DNA of 37,034 nucleotides, from contig JAUYPF010000028.1 of assembly GCA_030697685.1 (NCBI GenBank), positions 1 through 37,034 on the forward strand, written 5' to 3'. The position numbers were made by a program, and so were the translations under genes. Of the stretch, positions 23,818 through 31,226 are shown piece after piece (position 1 is the stretch's first letter; every line of letters starts with the position of its first letter). The notes under the pieces are model-generated. The model was not told the origin of the DNA, made no database searches, and worked only from the letters and a program-made list of their open reading frames with translations. The DNA comes from a bacterium. Lineage in GTDB: Archaea; Nanobdellota; Nanobdellia; SCGC-AAA011-G17; GW2011-AR17.

Positions 23818-23916
23818 CTCTTTTTCCTCAGATGCTCTTTAGGGGGAGCTATTTAAAAAGATTTCTGTGCTTTTGTATCGTTAGCTTAGTGGATATTCTT
23901 CTTTGAAAAATAAGAT

Positions 23917-25002
23917 TTAACTCTCCAAAGCTTTCATGACAATAGTAGCATATGCTCCTTTAGGTAAATAAAAAGAAACTTCTTGTACACCATTTTCAAA
24001 TATCTTTAATTCTAATTGTTCAATCTTAATGAGAGCTTTCCGTGTTAAACCTTCAGAAGCCAATGCTGGAATCTCGCAATGAAAGGTCTCATACCAAATA
24101 CCCTCTTCTTTCATAAGCCCTTCAATAATATCTTTTGTATCTCCAAGAAGTTTACTTTTATATCCAACAATAGGCCATTCAAAATCTTTATACTCATCAA
24201 TGAATACAAGCTTCCCTAAAGCATATGATACTTCATAGAATTTTTTGTAATTGAGTTTAAGAAACCTTGCAAGGGATTCATTATACAAATAACTCTGGTA
24301 GGATTGTGTGAGCATAGTAAAAAGTTGTCGCGGCAAGGATTTCAATGCACCTTTGAAATCTTGAGGGTGCTGTGCAAGGTGTGAAATCAATTTTCTTTCA
24401 TTATACAAATACTTAGGAAATTTTTCCACCTGCCAATCTCCCCAATGATTTTCCATCCATCGCCTTGCTGCAACATAATCTGGAGTTTCTGTAGGAAAAG
24501 GATATAGGAGATACAATTTGACTGCTTCTTCATATTCACCTAAAAGAACTTTTTTTCCTATGATATGTAAGTTTGGTCTATATCCTCCAAAGCGTTGCTC
24601 ATCATAGTAGTTTACAACACAAGAAATCTGCCGTAAAGGCTTCAGTAAATCCCTTGCAACAATTCCAAAGCGATTTCCTCGTAATTGTCCAAGAGCAATA
24701 GCCTTATCACCATAGCCTAAAAAAGTAATAGTAATATCCTTAATTCGTATCTGTTTTATTTTTTCTTCATTTACTTGATACACAGATACATATTGCTTGG
24801 TAATTCCTTTTCGATCTTTTTGTCCAGCAACAGCAAAGCGTTTGACATTCACATGTAATTGTAGTGCAAGTGCATCTAAAGCTTTCAAGGTAGTCCAATT
24901 CTTTTTCTCTAAAAGAAAATAAGTATAGTTTCCTTTCTCTTGTACATGAAGGTCTAAAACTTCCTCTACATAAAAATCCTCAAGTCTCTGTTTCACAGCC
25001 AT
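23917..25002 (-). CDS. truD: tRNA pseudouridine synthase TruD
   Basis: TruD makes pseudouridine 13 in tRNA. The ATG at 25002 (MAVKQRLEDFYVEE) is chosen because the family starts here; 23 residues of upstream frame (MLCFLCKSK...) are unlike TruD. The 361-residue protein carries the catalytic Asp63 in AGQKDRKGIT, the conserved RFGGYRPNLHIIGK (usually RFG-x-RP-x-TH), a TRUD-specific insertion domain and the C-terminal ALASEGLTRKALI region, which matches the usual PG-x-RR-like end only loosely. The protein is at the short end for archaeal TruD. It follows the hypothetical gene at 25038 with a 35-base gap. Confidence 0.9.
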   Translation of the reverse strand: MAVKQRLEDFYVEEVLDLHVQEKGNYTYFLLEKKNWTTLKALDALALQLHVNVKRFAVAGQKDRKGITKQYVSVYQVNEEKIKQIRIKDITITFLGYGDKAIALGQLRGNRFGIVARDLLKPLRQISCVVNYYDEQRFGGYRPNLHIIGKKVLLGEYEEAVKLYLLYPFPTETPDYVAARRWMENHWGDWQVEKFPKYLYNERKLISHLAQHPQDFKGALKSLPRQLFTMLTQSYQSYLYNESLARFLKLNYKKFYEVSYALGKLVFIDEYKDFEWPIVGYKSKLLGDTKDIIEGLMKEEGIWYETFHCEIPALASEGLTRKALIKIEQLELKIFENGVQEVSFYLPKGAYATIVMKALES

Positions 25003-25037
25003 AATCAAAGAGAAAGAAATAGTCTTTAAGAGAGTTT

Positions 25038-25358
25038 CTATTTTTTTACTTTTACATAAAAAGCATAACAATAATAGTGCTCTCTGATATATCCTTTTCT
25101 GGATCGATGAAGAAGAAGAATACTCAAACCATTCATTTGAACGAGCTCATCAGAATAATTTTTTAGTCTTCCATATTCTTCTCCATTTTTATTATTCGAT
25201 AGAAATTTGTCTAAATCTAAACAAAGGAAATCCACTCCCCCTTGTGTATTTGTTGTATCTTCATAAAATTCTCCCAAAAGAGTATAGTCTGGAGATATAC
25301 GCACAAGCCGAGAAAGTTCTACAGAAGCTTTTTTTGATTTCAATACACTAAAAGTCAT
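25038..25358 (-). CDS. Hypothetical protein (106 aa)
   Basis: Not recognised. The 106-residue protein has mixed alpha/beta character with KSKKASVELSRLVRISP near the start, then a strand-rich GGVDFLCLDLDKFL, a polar loop with SNNKNGEEYGRLKN, and the end IREHYYCYAFYVKVKK. There is no signal peptide or membrane segment. A TATA-like TTAAATAG at about 25381-25388 lies 27 bp before the ATG, supporting a leaderless message and a real gene. It may be co-transcribed with truD downstream. Confidence 0.55.
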   Translation of the reverse strand: MTFSVLKSKKASVELSRLVRISPDYTLLGEFYEDTTNTQGGVDFLCLDLDKFLSNNKNGEEYGRLKNYSDELVQMNGLSILLLHRSRKGYIREHYYCYAFYVKVKK

Positions 25359-25383
25359 AATTTTTAAAAGGAATATACTCTAT

Positions 25384-25521
25384 TTAACTCTTTTGCCAAG
25401 AAACTTCCTTCATTTGGAATACAATCCAAGCAAAAGCAAAGAAAAATACTGCAAGAAAAATAATAAAACCTAATCCATTAATTTTAGAAAGGAATCTTTT
25501 TATTTTTGCAAAATAGAACAT
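25384..25521 (-). CDS. Small single-pass membrane protein (45 aa)
   Basis: A 45-codon frame with a basic N-terminus (MFYFAKIKRFLSK), one strong membrane helix (GLGFIIFLAVFFFAFAWIVF) and a short polar end (QMKEVSWQKS). A TATA box (TTTATATA, about 25541-25550) lies 25 bp before the ATG, so it is probably a leaderless transcript. The stop overlaps the TATA region of the next gene on the same strand. Function unknown. Confidence 0.6.
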   Translation of the reverse strand: MFYFAKIKRFLSKINGLGFIIFLAVFFFAFAWIVFQMKEVSWQKS

Positions 25522-25560
25522 ACTCTTAAGTGAGGAAGGCTATATAAATAATTTTGGGTA

Positions 25561-26199
25561 TCAAACGACAATTCGCGCATCAACAACAAAACCTCTTTTG
25601 CTATTGATCACAAAAGGATTAATATCCATTTCCTCTATTTCCTTATGTTTCAAAGGAATCTGAGAAACACGAACAAGCACTTTCTTCAAAAGTCTAATAT
25701 TAACTGCTTCAGCATTTCTATATCCTAAAAGCAAAGCTTTCATTTTCAATTCTTCAATCATTGCATCAGCATCTTTATTTGTAATAGGGCATACCCGAAA
25801 AGACACATCCTTCAAAAGTTCTGTATAAATGCCACCAATACCAAAAACAAGAACATGCCCAAAGCTAGGATCTTTTTTCAAGCCTATTAGAACATAACTT
25901 CCTTCAATATATTCCTGTACCAGAATTCCTTGCAAACGTAATTTTTTTGTATGTGCTAAAGAAAGAAGATCCTCATATTCATGCATTAATTCTTCAAAAT
26001 CTTTGACAAAACGAACACCTTTTATTTCGGATTTATGTAAGGCATCAGGAGAGATAATTTTTAATACTAATGGAAAGCCTAACTTTTTTGCAGCTTGTTC
26101 AACCTCATGAAGTGATTGAACAAGAGTATGCTTTGCAACAGGAATATATTTCTTCAAGAAATCTTCTGCAACATCCTCTGTATACACTCCTTTCTCCAT
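25561..26199 (-). CDS. acdB: ADP-forming acetyl-CoA synthetase, beta (ATP-grasp) subunit
   Basis: This enzyme converts acyl-CoA, ADP and phosphate into the acid, CoA and ATP, a main route of ATP formation in fermenting archaea. The beta subunit supplies an ATP-grasp domain. The 212-residue protein shows DFLKKYIPVAKHTLVQ, GFPLVLKIISPDALHKSEIK and GILVQEYIEGSYVLIGLKKD, all typical, and the final INPFVINSKRGFVVDARI. The ATG at 26199 is preferred over 26205 because the TTTATAAAT box at 26222-26229 then lies 27 bp upstream. The alpha gene diverges from it across a 61-base gap, so both may share control through the near-palindromic TATA element. Confidence 0.9.
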   Translation of the reverse strand: MEKGVYTEDVAEDFLKKYIPVAKHTLVQSLHEVEQAAKKLGFPLVLKIISPDALHKSEIKGVRFVKDFEELMHEYEDLLSLAHTKKLRLQGILVQEYIEGSYVLIGLKKDPSFGHVLVFGIGGIYTELLKDVSFRVCPITNKDADAMIEELKMKALLLGYRNAEAVNIRLLKKVLVRVSQIPLKHKEIEEMDINPFVINSKRGFVVDARIVV

Positions 26200-26260
26200 A
26201 CACATATCTAAGGGAAGAAGATTTATAAACTTTCTTGCCCAAGATAAAAAAGAGCTTTAC

Positions 26261-27580
26261 ATGCAGAATTTTTTCACTCCTAAATCTATTGCAGTTATTG
26301 GTGTTTCTCAAGATACAAAGAAGGTAGGCCATATTATTTTCAAAAATATCTATAAAAAATTTAAAAGTTATCCTGTGCATCCAACAGAAAGAAATATTCT
26401 TGGAGAAAAAGCTTATGCAAGAATAGAAGATATTCCTCAGCATATTGATTTAGTAATCATTGCAATTCCTGCAAAGTTTGTCGTTCGCATAGTGAGAGAC
26501 TGTGGCAGAAAAGGAATAAATCATTGTATTATTGTCTCTTCTGGTTTTAAAGAAATTGGAAACGAGATTTTGGAATATGAACTTGCAAAAGCTTTAGATG
26601 AATATAATATGAAATGTATAGGACCAAATTGCCTTGGTGTTTTCGATGCACATTCTGGTTTAGATTCATTGTTCCTTCCAGTAAAAAAACTCACGAGACC
26701 TAAAGCTGGAGGCATATCTTTTATTTCTCAATCTGGTGCAGTAGGTTCTGCAGTTTTAGATCTTCTTGCAGATGAACATCTAGGCTTTGCAAAATTCATA
26801 AGCTATGGAAATGGAACAAATCTTTCAGAAACAGACTTCCTAGAATATTTGGAAAAAGATTCACAAACAAAAGTAATTTGTATGTACATTGAAAGTATCC
26901 ATGATGGAAGGAAATTTATGGCTGTTGCAAAGAAAATAAAAAAACCAATTATTATTCTAAAAGGTGGTCGTTCACAGCAAGGAGCAAAAGCAACACTCTC
27001 ACATACAGGTTCTTTAGCAGGAAGCTATGAAATTTATAAAGGAGCTTTCGAACAGTCTGGTGTTATTGTTTCTGAATCTTTAGAAGAAGTGTTTCACATT
27101 GCAAAATTATGTGAGATGCTTCCAAAAGCAAAAGGAAAGAGAGTGCAAGTAATCACTAATGGTGGTGGTTATGGTATTCTAACAATTGATGAGTGTGAAG
27201 CACAAAAAATTTCTCTAGCAAAAATGAGCCAACATACAAGAAACTTTCTCAAGCATCATGTTCCAAAGATTGTTACAATAGCAAATCCCATGGATTTAGT
27301 TGGTGACACAACAAATGAGCGTTATGGCTTAGCTTTGAAAATGTGTATTGACGATAAGAACATTGATGTGATTTTACTGATCATCCTTCACCAAACTCCA
27401 TTAATCGATGAAAATATTGTTGAAGTAGTAAGGAAACATGCAGGAAAAAAGCCAATTATAGTTATTTCTACTGGTGGAGAACAAACAAAAATACTTTCAA
27501 GAAAGTTTGAAGAAGCGCGTGTTCCTGTATTCTCTTTTCCAAAAGATGCTGTTTCTGCGTTAAAGAAATGGTTAGAATAG
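26261..27580 (+). CDS. acdA: ADP-forming acetyl-CoA synthetase, alpha subunit
   Basis: The alpha subunit carries the CoA-binding and ligase domains. In 439 residues: a Rossmann-type start KSIAVIGVSQDTKKVGHIIF, then VHPTERNILGEKAY, the CoA-binding loop GPNCLGVFDA at 121-130, ISQSGAVGSAVLD at 155-167 and the phospho-histidine motif SHTGSLAGS with His248. A third domain contains VQVITNGGGYGILTIDECE and IANPMDLVGD. The conserved catalytic histidine and all loops are present, so it should be active with the divergent beta subunit. Substrate range (acetate or longer and aromatic acids) cannot be read from sequence. Confidence 0.93.
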   Translation: MQNFFTPKSIAVIGVSQDTKKVGHIIFKNIYKKFKSYPVHPTERNILGEKAYARIEDIPQHIDLVIIAIPAKFVVRIVRDCGRKGINHCIIVSSGFKEIGNEILEYELAKALDEYNMKCIGPNCLGVFDAHSGLDSLFLPVKKLTRPKAGGISFISQSGAVGSAVLDLLADEHLGFAKFISYGNGTNLSETDFLEYLEKDSQTKVICMYIESIHDGRKFMAVAKKIKKPIIILKGGRSQQGAKATLSHTGSLAGSYEIYKGAFEQSGVIVSESLEEVFHIAKLCEMLPKAKGKRVQVITNGGGYGILTIDECEAQKISLAKMSQHTRNFLKHHVPKIVTIANPMDLVGDTTNERYGLALKMCIDDKNIDVILLIILHQTPLIDENIVEVVRKHAGKKPIIVISTGGEQTKILSRKFEEARVPVFSFPKDAVSALKKWLE

Positions 27581-27589
27581 TTCTAATTC

Positions 27590-27630
27590 CGGAAATCTTC
27601 CGGTTTTTATGCAGAAATGTTTATTAAAAG
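27590..27630 (+). promoter_or_regulatory. Operator and TATA box of the 29-aa peptide operon
   Basis: CGGAAATCTTCCG at 27590-27602 is a perfect palindrome, part of a 15-base CCGGAAATCTTCCGG, centred 54 bp before the ATG at 27650. It is followed by GTTTTTATGCAGAAATG and the TATA-like TTTATTAAA at 27620-27628. This 39-base arrangement is nearly the same as at 7310-7272 in reverse orientation, which controls another small membrane-protein operon. Confidence 0.72.
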
Positions 27631-27649
27631 AAATAGACTAAAAGAAAAT

Positions 27650-27739
27650 ATGGAAAAAATAACTCCTCTCCTGATAGTATCAATACTTTGTGTTATAGTT
27701 CTAATTATGCTTTTGATCAAGGTGGTATATTTCCAATGA
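27650..27739 (+). CDS. 29-residue hydrophobic membrane peptide
   Basis: A short frame, MEKITPLLIVSILCVIVLIM then LLIKVVYFQ, composed almost entirely of one membrane helix. Its stop overlaps the ATG of the next gene (ATGA), so it is translationally coupled. It starts at the position expected for a leaderless transcript from the operator promoter at 27590. Size and hydrophobicity recall bacterial SOS-induced membrane peptides such as TisB, but there is no sequence evidence for homology. The alternative reading, starting the next gene at 27688, would ignore the ATGA overlap and the promoter. Confidence 0.6.
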   Translation: MEKITPLLIVSILCVIVLIMLLIKVVYFQ

Positions 27740-28077
27740 AATTAGACTGGGAGTCTATTGGATATTGGATACTTGCACTCTTTGGAATGTTCACAATTTA
27801 CCAGGCATTACGATATATCTTTGGTGGTTCTTGGGCAGTTGAAGGTTTAGTACTCGCTTTTTTAGTTGTGAATTTAACATTAACCATTTCAAATGGTATG
27901 AGACTTTCACATTTTGAATGGGAATTCAAAGAGTTTAAGCATGCCATGCTTGCTTTAGCAAAAGATTTTAAAGAGTTTAGAGAAGAGATGCGTGAGTTTA
28001 AACATGAAATGCACTATTTTAAGGCTCATACTGAAAAAAAATTAGAAATAATAGATAAGAATCTCAAAATGAATTAG
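27736..28077 (+). CDS. Two-pass membrane protein with C-terminal coiled coil
   Basis: Not recognised. The ATG at 27736 (MKLDWESIGYWIL) is chosen for the ATGA overlap with the peptide gene. The 113-residue protein has two membrane helices at about 8-27 (IGYWILALFGMFTIYQALRY) and 32-50 (WAVEGLVLAFLVVNLTLTI), then a long charged helix with heptad-like FKEFKHAMLALAKDFKEFRE and EMREFKHEMHYFKAHTEKK, probably a coiled coil facing the cytoplasm. It may oligomerise. Its regulation with the 29-residue peptide under the shared operator makes it part of the same stress-type regulon. Confidence 0.72.
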   Translation: MKLDWESIGYWILALFGMFTIYQALRYIFGGSWAVEGLVLAFLVVNLTLTISNGMRLSHFEWEFKEFKHAMLALAKDFKEFREEMREFKHEMHYFKAHTEKKLEIIDKNLKMN

Positions 28078-28192
28078 AATCTCGTAGACCTACTTTCTAA
28101 AGGCTTTTCAGTCTTAAATCCACATTTTTTACAATATCTGGTGGCATACATGCGATCAGAATTTTTACAGTTGATACCAGGTGACTAAGCAT
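28074..28192 (-). pseudogene. Decayed copy of the small zinc-ribbon gene
   Basis: This is a second, damaged copy of the gene at 28900-29043. Bases 28084-28130 are identical over 47 positions to 28910-28956, and the start ATGCTTAGTCAC is shared. In the correct frame the C-terminal part reads YCKKCGFKTEKPLESRSTRF, but near the 5' end the frame is lost: a loss of about four bases (CTGC or TGCC) after the CAC codon destroys the first CxxC pair. The stop overlaps the end of the convergent membrane protein gene. The two copies lie as direct repeats on either side of the DUF433/DUF5615 pair. Confidence 0.65.
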
Positions 28193-28251
28193 ACCTAAAC
28201 AAAAAATTACAAAACGCAAATCTTAAATAGAATAGGGTCTTAATCAAATGG

Positions 28252-28479
28252 ATGGAAAAATGGGAAAAAAGAATTTGTACAGATCCAGAAATCATGGTAG
28301 GCAAGCCTGTAATCAAGGGCACTCGTATAACTATTGATTTTATTATAGAATTGCTTGCTCATGGTTGGACTCAAGAACAAATACTTGAAAATTACCCTCG
28401 TTTGAAGAAAGAAGATATCACAGCGGCATTAGAATATTCCGCTCAAGCTTTAAAATTAGAGACAATGTATTCCTTCTAA
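28252..28479 (+). CDS. DUF433-family antitoxin
   Basis: The 75-residue protein is a typical DUF433 antitoxin: RICTDPEIMVGKPVIKGTRI, then TIDFIIELLAHGWTQEQILE and NYPRLKKEDITAALEY, which form a winged-helix-like DNA-binding fold. It ends one base before the PIN-like DUF5615 gene, the usual arrangement of this toxin-antitoxin type. A TATA-like CTTAAATA at about 28222-28229 lies about 27 bp before the ATG, so leaderless. It is expected to bind and silence its partner and to repress its own promoter, as inferred from the family. Confidence 0.92.
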   Translation: MEKWEKRICTDPEIMVGKPVIKGTRITIDFIIELLAHGWTQEQILENYPRLKKEDITAALEYSAQALKLETMYSF

Positions 28480-28480
28480 C

Positions 28481-28846
28481 ATGAAAAAAGAAATAAAATT
28501 TCTTGCAGATGAAAACATTCCCTTAAAAGTAATCTCAAATTTACTTAGAGATAGGATAGATATAATTGCTGTAGCAGAAAAAAGTGCAAGAATTAAAGAT
28601 GAAGAGATACTAGAGCTTGCAAAAAAAGAAGGAAGGGTAATAATAACTTTTGATAAAGATTTTGGTGAGCTTGTATTTAGAAAAAAAAGAGAGACAAATG
28701 GAGTTATATTATTACAGTTACACCCTCAAACACAAGAAAAAACTGAAATGATTCTAAAAAAAGTGTGTAGCCTTAATATTGACTTCTCTTCTTCATTTTG
28801 TATTGTAAAAGAATCTAGGATAAAGGTAATTTCTCTACGTCATTGA
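28481..28846 (+). CDS. DUF5615 PIN-like toxin
   Basis: The 121-residue protein shows the DUF5615 pattern: FLADENIPLKVISNLLRD with the first acidic residue pair, then IDIIAVAEKSARIKDEEILE, the core FDKDFGELVFRK with the central Asp and Glu, and GVILLQLHP. These residues correspond to the acidic centre of PIN-like ribonucleases. With the DUF433 gene one base upstream, it forms a complete toxin-antitoxin module. No residue loss is seen, so it may be active. The pair is bracketed by two zinc-ribbon gene copies, which could allow its loss by recombination. Confidence 0.9.
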   Translation: MKKEIKFLADENIPLKVISNLLRDRIDIIAVAEKSARIKDEEILELAKKEGRVIITFDKDFGELVFRKKRETNGVILLQLHPQTQEKTEMILKKVCSLNIDFSSSFCIVKESRIKVISLRH

Positions 28847-28899
28847 CCCTTATCTTTTTTTATAACCTCTCAGGGAATATAAAATTTATAAGTCTCTAT

Positions 28900-29043
28900 T
28901 TAAAACTTAGTAGACCTACTTTCTAAAGGCTTTTCAGTCTTAAATCCACATTTTTTGCAGTATTGTATATCATACATTCCATCAGGAAATTTATGTTGGC
29001 CAATATGCAATGAACCTTTACATTCTGGGCAGTGACTAAGCAT
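28900..29043 (-). CDS. Small zinc-ribbon protein (47 aa)
   Basis: The 47-residue frame encodes MLSHCPECKGSLHIGQ and QYCKKCGFKTEKPLE, giving two CxxC pairs (5-8 and 29-32) 20 residues apart, a standard zinc ribbon. No family can be named. A TATA-like GTATTAAAAG (about 29065-29074) lies 26 bp before the ATG, so a leaderless message is likely. The gene is intact, unlike its copy at 28074. Zinc ribbons of this size often bind nucleic acid or a larger partner. Confidence 0.72.
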   Translation of the reverse strand: MLSHCPECKGSLHIGQHKFPDGMYDIQYCKKCGFKTEKPLESRSTKF

Positions 29044-29110
29044 ACAGGAATAGAAACAAACACTCTTTTAATACTTTTGTAAAAAGCAAGAAATATAAAC
29101 AAGAAGCTCT

Positions 29111-29530
29111 ATGAAAGAGGCTATGGATAAAAAAAAGATGCTACATCATATTCATCCAGAAGATGTAGTACAGTTAGTTTTTGGTGCATTAATATTTGGT
29201 ATTCCTGCAGCATACACCCAAGAAACATGGGATCTAGGAACACAACTTCACTTTGTAAATTATCTTTTCCTTTTCCTCCTTTCAATCTTATTAATCGCTT
29301 TGATCATATTTCACGCAGGGTATAATAGGCATAATATTAAAACTTTGGAACATTTATATACACGAAGAGTACTTCTTTCTTACATGTTTATTTTTCTTTC
29401 CTGTACAACATTTCTTGTATTAATAGGAAAAGCCCCTTGGTTTATTGATCCTTTGCTTGCATTGCAAAGAACCATTATAATTAGTGTTCCAGCTTCCATT
29501 TCAGGAATAACTGCTGATATAATCCGTTAA
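29111..29530 (+). CDS. Four-helix membrane protein, DUF2391-like
   Basis: The 139-residue protein has a short charged start with [10 protein letters not shown] and four membrane segments: about 19-35 ([15 protein letters not shown]), 47-67 ([20 protein letters not shown]), 86-104 ([20 protein letters not shown]) and 114-137. The pattern resembles the DUF2391 family of archaeal and bacterial membrane proteins of unknown role. An internal ATG at 29123 is an alternative start, since a TATA-like AAATATAAAC at about 29090-29099 would place it at a leaderless position. The SDR gene follows after 11 bases with a good ribosome binding site, so the two are likely one operon. Confidence 0.65.
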   Translation: MKEAMDKKKMLHHIHPEDVVQLVFGALIFGIPAAYTQETWDLGTQLHFVNYLFLFLLSILLIALIIFHAGYNRHNIKTLEHLYTRRVLLSYMFIFLSCTTFLVLIGKAPWFIDPLLALQRTIIISVPASISGITADIIR

Positions 29531-29541
29531 GGAGGAAAAAA

Positions 29542-30255
29542 ATGAAATTAAAAGGAAAAGTTGCAATTGTTACAGGTGGAACAAAAGGAATAGGAAAAGC
29601 AATTGCAGAAAAGTTACAAGCAGAAGGTGCAGAAGTTGTTGTTTGTGCAAGAGAAAAGACTAAAGGGAGATTTCTCTGTGTTGCAGCGGATGTTACAAGT
29701 TCTTCTGACATAAAAAAACTCATTGAACAGACGGTGAAGAGATATAAACGTATAGATATCCTTGTAAATAATGCTGGTGTATATCCTTCTATAGAACTAA
29801 AAGATATGACTGAGGATCAATGGCAACAGGTTTTAGATGTAAATTTAAATGGTATATTTAATTGCACAAAGGCAGTGCTTCCATATATGATGAAAAAAAA
29901 ATTTGGGAAAATCATAAACATTGCTTCAGTTGCGGGTTTCTCTCTTGGTTTTCCAGGTCTTGTACATTATTGTACTACCAAAGCTGGAGTAGCCGGATTC
30001 ACAAAAGCAGCAGCATTAGAATTTGCACAGTATAAAATAAATGTCAATGCTATTGCTCCTGGACTCATTATTACTCCTGGTGTCAAAGATTTTATGGATA
30101 AAAAAGAAATTGCTTCCTTTGTAAAGACAATCCCTCTTAAGAGAGCAGGAAAGCCAGAAGATATTGCAGAAGTTGTTGCATTTTTAGCTTCAGAAGAATC
30201 TTCATACATTACTGGACAAACAATAATTGTAGATGGTGGTCTCACAGTTCAGTAA
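29542..30255 (+). CDS. Short-chain dehydrogenase/reductase (FabG-like)
   Basis: The 237-residue enzyme has the NAD(P) motif TGGTKGIG at 11-18, NNAG at 76-79, catalytic Ser129 and the YxxxK pair Tyr143/Lys147 (YCTTK). The C-terminal part ends [11 protein letters not shown], typical of classical SDRs related to 3-oxoacyl-ACP reductases. The substrate is unknown; in archaea this group often acts on sugars or other alcohols. Arg residues in the loop after the second strand (CAREKT) would favour NADPH, which is a weak inference. A GGAGG ribosome binding site sits just before the ATG, and the gene is probably co-transcribed with the membrane protein upstream. Confidence 0.9.
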   Translation: MKLKGKVAIVTGGTKGIGKAIAEKLQAEGAEVVVCAREKTKGRFLCVAADVTSSSDIKKLIEQTVKRYKRIDILVNNAGVYPSIELKDMTEDQWQQVLDVNLNGIFNCTKAVLPYMMKKKFGKIINIASVAGFSLGFPGLVHYCTTKAGVAGFTKAAALEFAQYKINVNAIAPGLIITPGVKDFMDKKEIASFVKTIPLKRAGKPEDIAEVVAFLASEESSYITGQTIIVDGGLTVQ

Positions 30256-30267
30256 GACCTTTTTAAA

Positions 30268-31092
30268 TTATTTTTTCTTATAATTGACAATCATTTCTAG
30301 AAGAAGTTTTACTGCAAGATGTGCAGTCCTTTGATCCTGGTCATAGCTTGGGCTAAGTTCCATAATATCAAAACCTACAACATCAAACTCAGAAAGAATA
30401 TTTTTAACGAAAGGAATAACTTGATGATAATGCAATCCTCCTGGAACTGGTGTAGAAACTCCTGGTGCAAATGCTGGATCAAAAACATTCAAATCTACAG
30501 AGAGATAGACTTTTCCTTGAACAACTTTTTTTATTTCTTTAAAAACAGCAGAAACTCCTTTCTCATACACTTCCTCCACAGAAATACTCAATAAAACTTC
30601 TTTTTTGATATGTTTTAATTCTTCAATTTCTGGCTCTCGTACTCCAATTTGAATACATTTTCCAAAGTTAATCTCTGTATCAGTAAGCACAGAGCCATAA
30701 TATCCCTGGAGGGAAGAGAGAATACCAGGATGTGCATCAAAATAAATCACTGTCACATCAGGAAATTGTTTTATCACTTCTGCAGTAATGGAATGATCTC
30801 CACCAAGGACAATAGGAATTTTATCTTTAAGCACTTCAATAACTTTTCCTAATTTTTTCTTGTCTACATTTCCATAATCATGAATTTTTTGTACGAACTT
30901 TCCAGAGTCTACTGGTGTGGAAGAAAATGTTCCTTTTTTCTTAAAAACACATCGTTCATATGCTACTTTTCGTATTGCATCAGGCCCTCTTTTAGATCCT
31001 GTTCTTGGTGATCTATTCCCAGATTCATCCGGCACTCCTATAAGAACAAATTCCGCATCCTGTAAAGGAGCACTTGCATAAACAAATTTCAT
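30268..31092 (-). CDS. Agmatinase/arginase-like protein with altered active site
   Basis: The 274-residue protein clearly has the ureohydrolase fold: GVPDESGNRSPRTGSKRGP at the start, LGGDHSIT with the first metal His, then FDAHPG, SVDLNVFDPAFAPGVSTPVP and DIMELSPSYD. However, the motif DAHxD reads DAHPG, the DxD of SxDxDxxDP reads DLN, and the substrate-loop HG seen in agmatinases (FDHGT) reads YYGS. Two of the six usual Mn ligands are therefore missing. It may use one metal, act on a different substrate or be non-catalytic. The ATG at 31092 (MKFVYA) is preferred to 31107 because the five residues in between are unlike the family. It follows the 36-residue gene by 23 bases. Confidence 0.85.
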   Translation of the reverse strand: MKFVYASAPLQDAEFVLIGVPDESGNRSPRTGSKRGPDAIRKVAYERCVFKKKGTFSSTPVDSGKFVQKIHDYGNVDKKKLGKVIEVLKDKIPIVLGGDHSITAEVIKQFPDVTVIYFDAHPGILSSLQGYYGSVLTDTEINFGKCIQIGVREPEIEELKHIKKEVLLSISVEEVYEKGVSAVFKEIKKVVQGKVYLSVDLNVFDPAFAPGVSTPVPGGLHYHQVIPFVKNILSEFDVVGFDIMELSPSYDQDQRTAHLAVKLLLEMIVNYKKK

Positions 31093-31115
31093 AGAGAAAA
31101 AAAGCAAAAAGAGCT

Positions 31116-31226
31116 TTAATTACTTTTTGTTCTTGCAGAACCACCTTTTTTATAGACTCTAAATTTTCTTTTTAATTTTCCTTCTTTTTTACTTTTTCTT
31201 TGGTCTTCTGAAGTGTATGCTCCCAT
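31116..31226 (-). CDS. Small basic protein (36 aa)
   Basis: A 36-codon frame encoding MGAYTSEDQRKSKKEGKLKR and KFRVYKKGGSARTKSN, strongly basic and without hydrophobic segments. Its ATG overlaps the stop of the lipoprotein hydrolase gene as TAATG, and the agmatinase-like gene follows 23 bases later, so it looks like a coupled member of that operon. A role as RNA- or DNA-binding protein would be a guess based only on charge. Confidence 0.55.
   Translation of the reverse strand: MGAYTSEDQRKSKKEGKLKRKFRVYKKGGSARTKSN

Noticed and set aside
27688-27735. Upstream start of the coiled-coil membrane protein
   Set aside because: That start is not an ATG-type leaderless position, and the ATG at 27736 overlaps the stop of the 29-residue peptide as ATGA.
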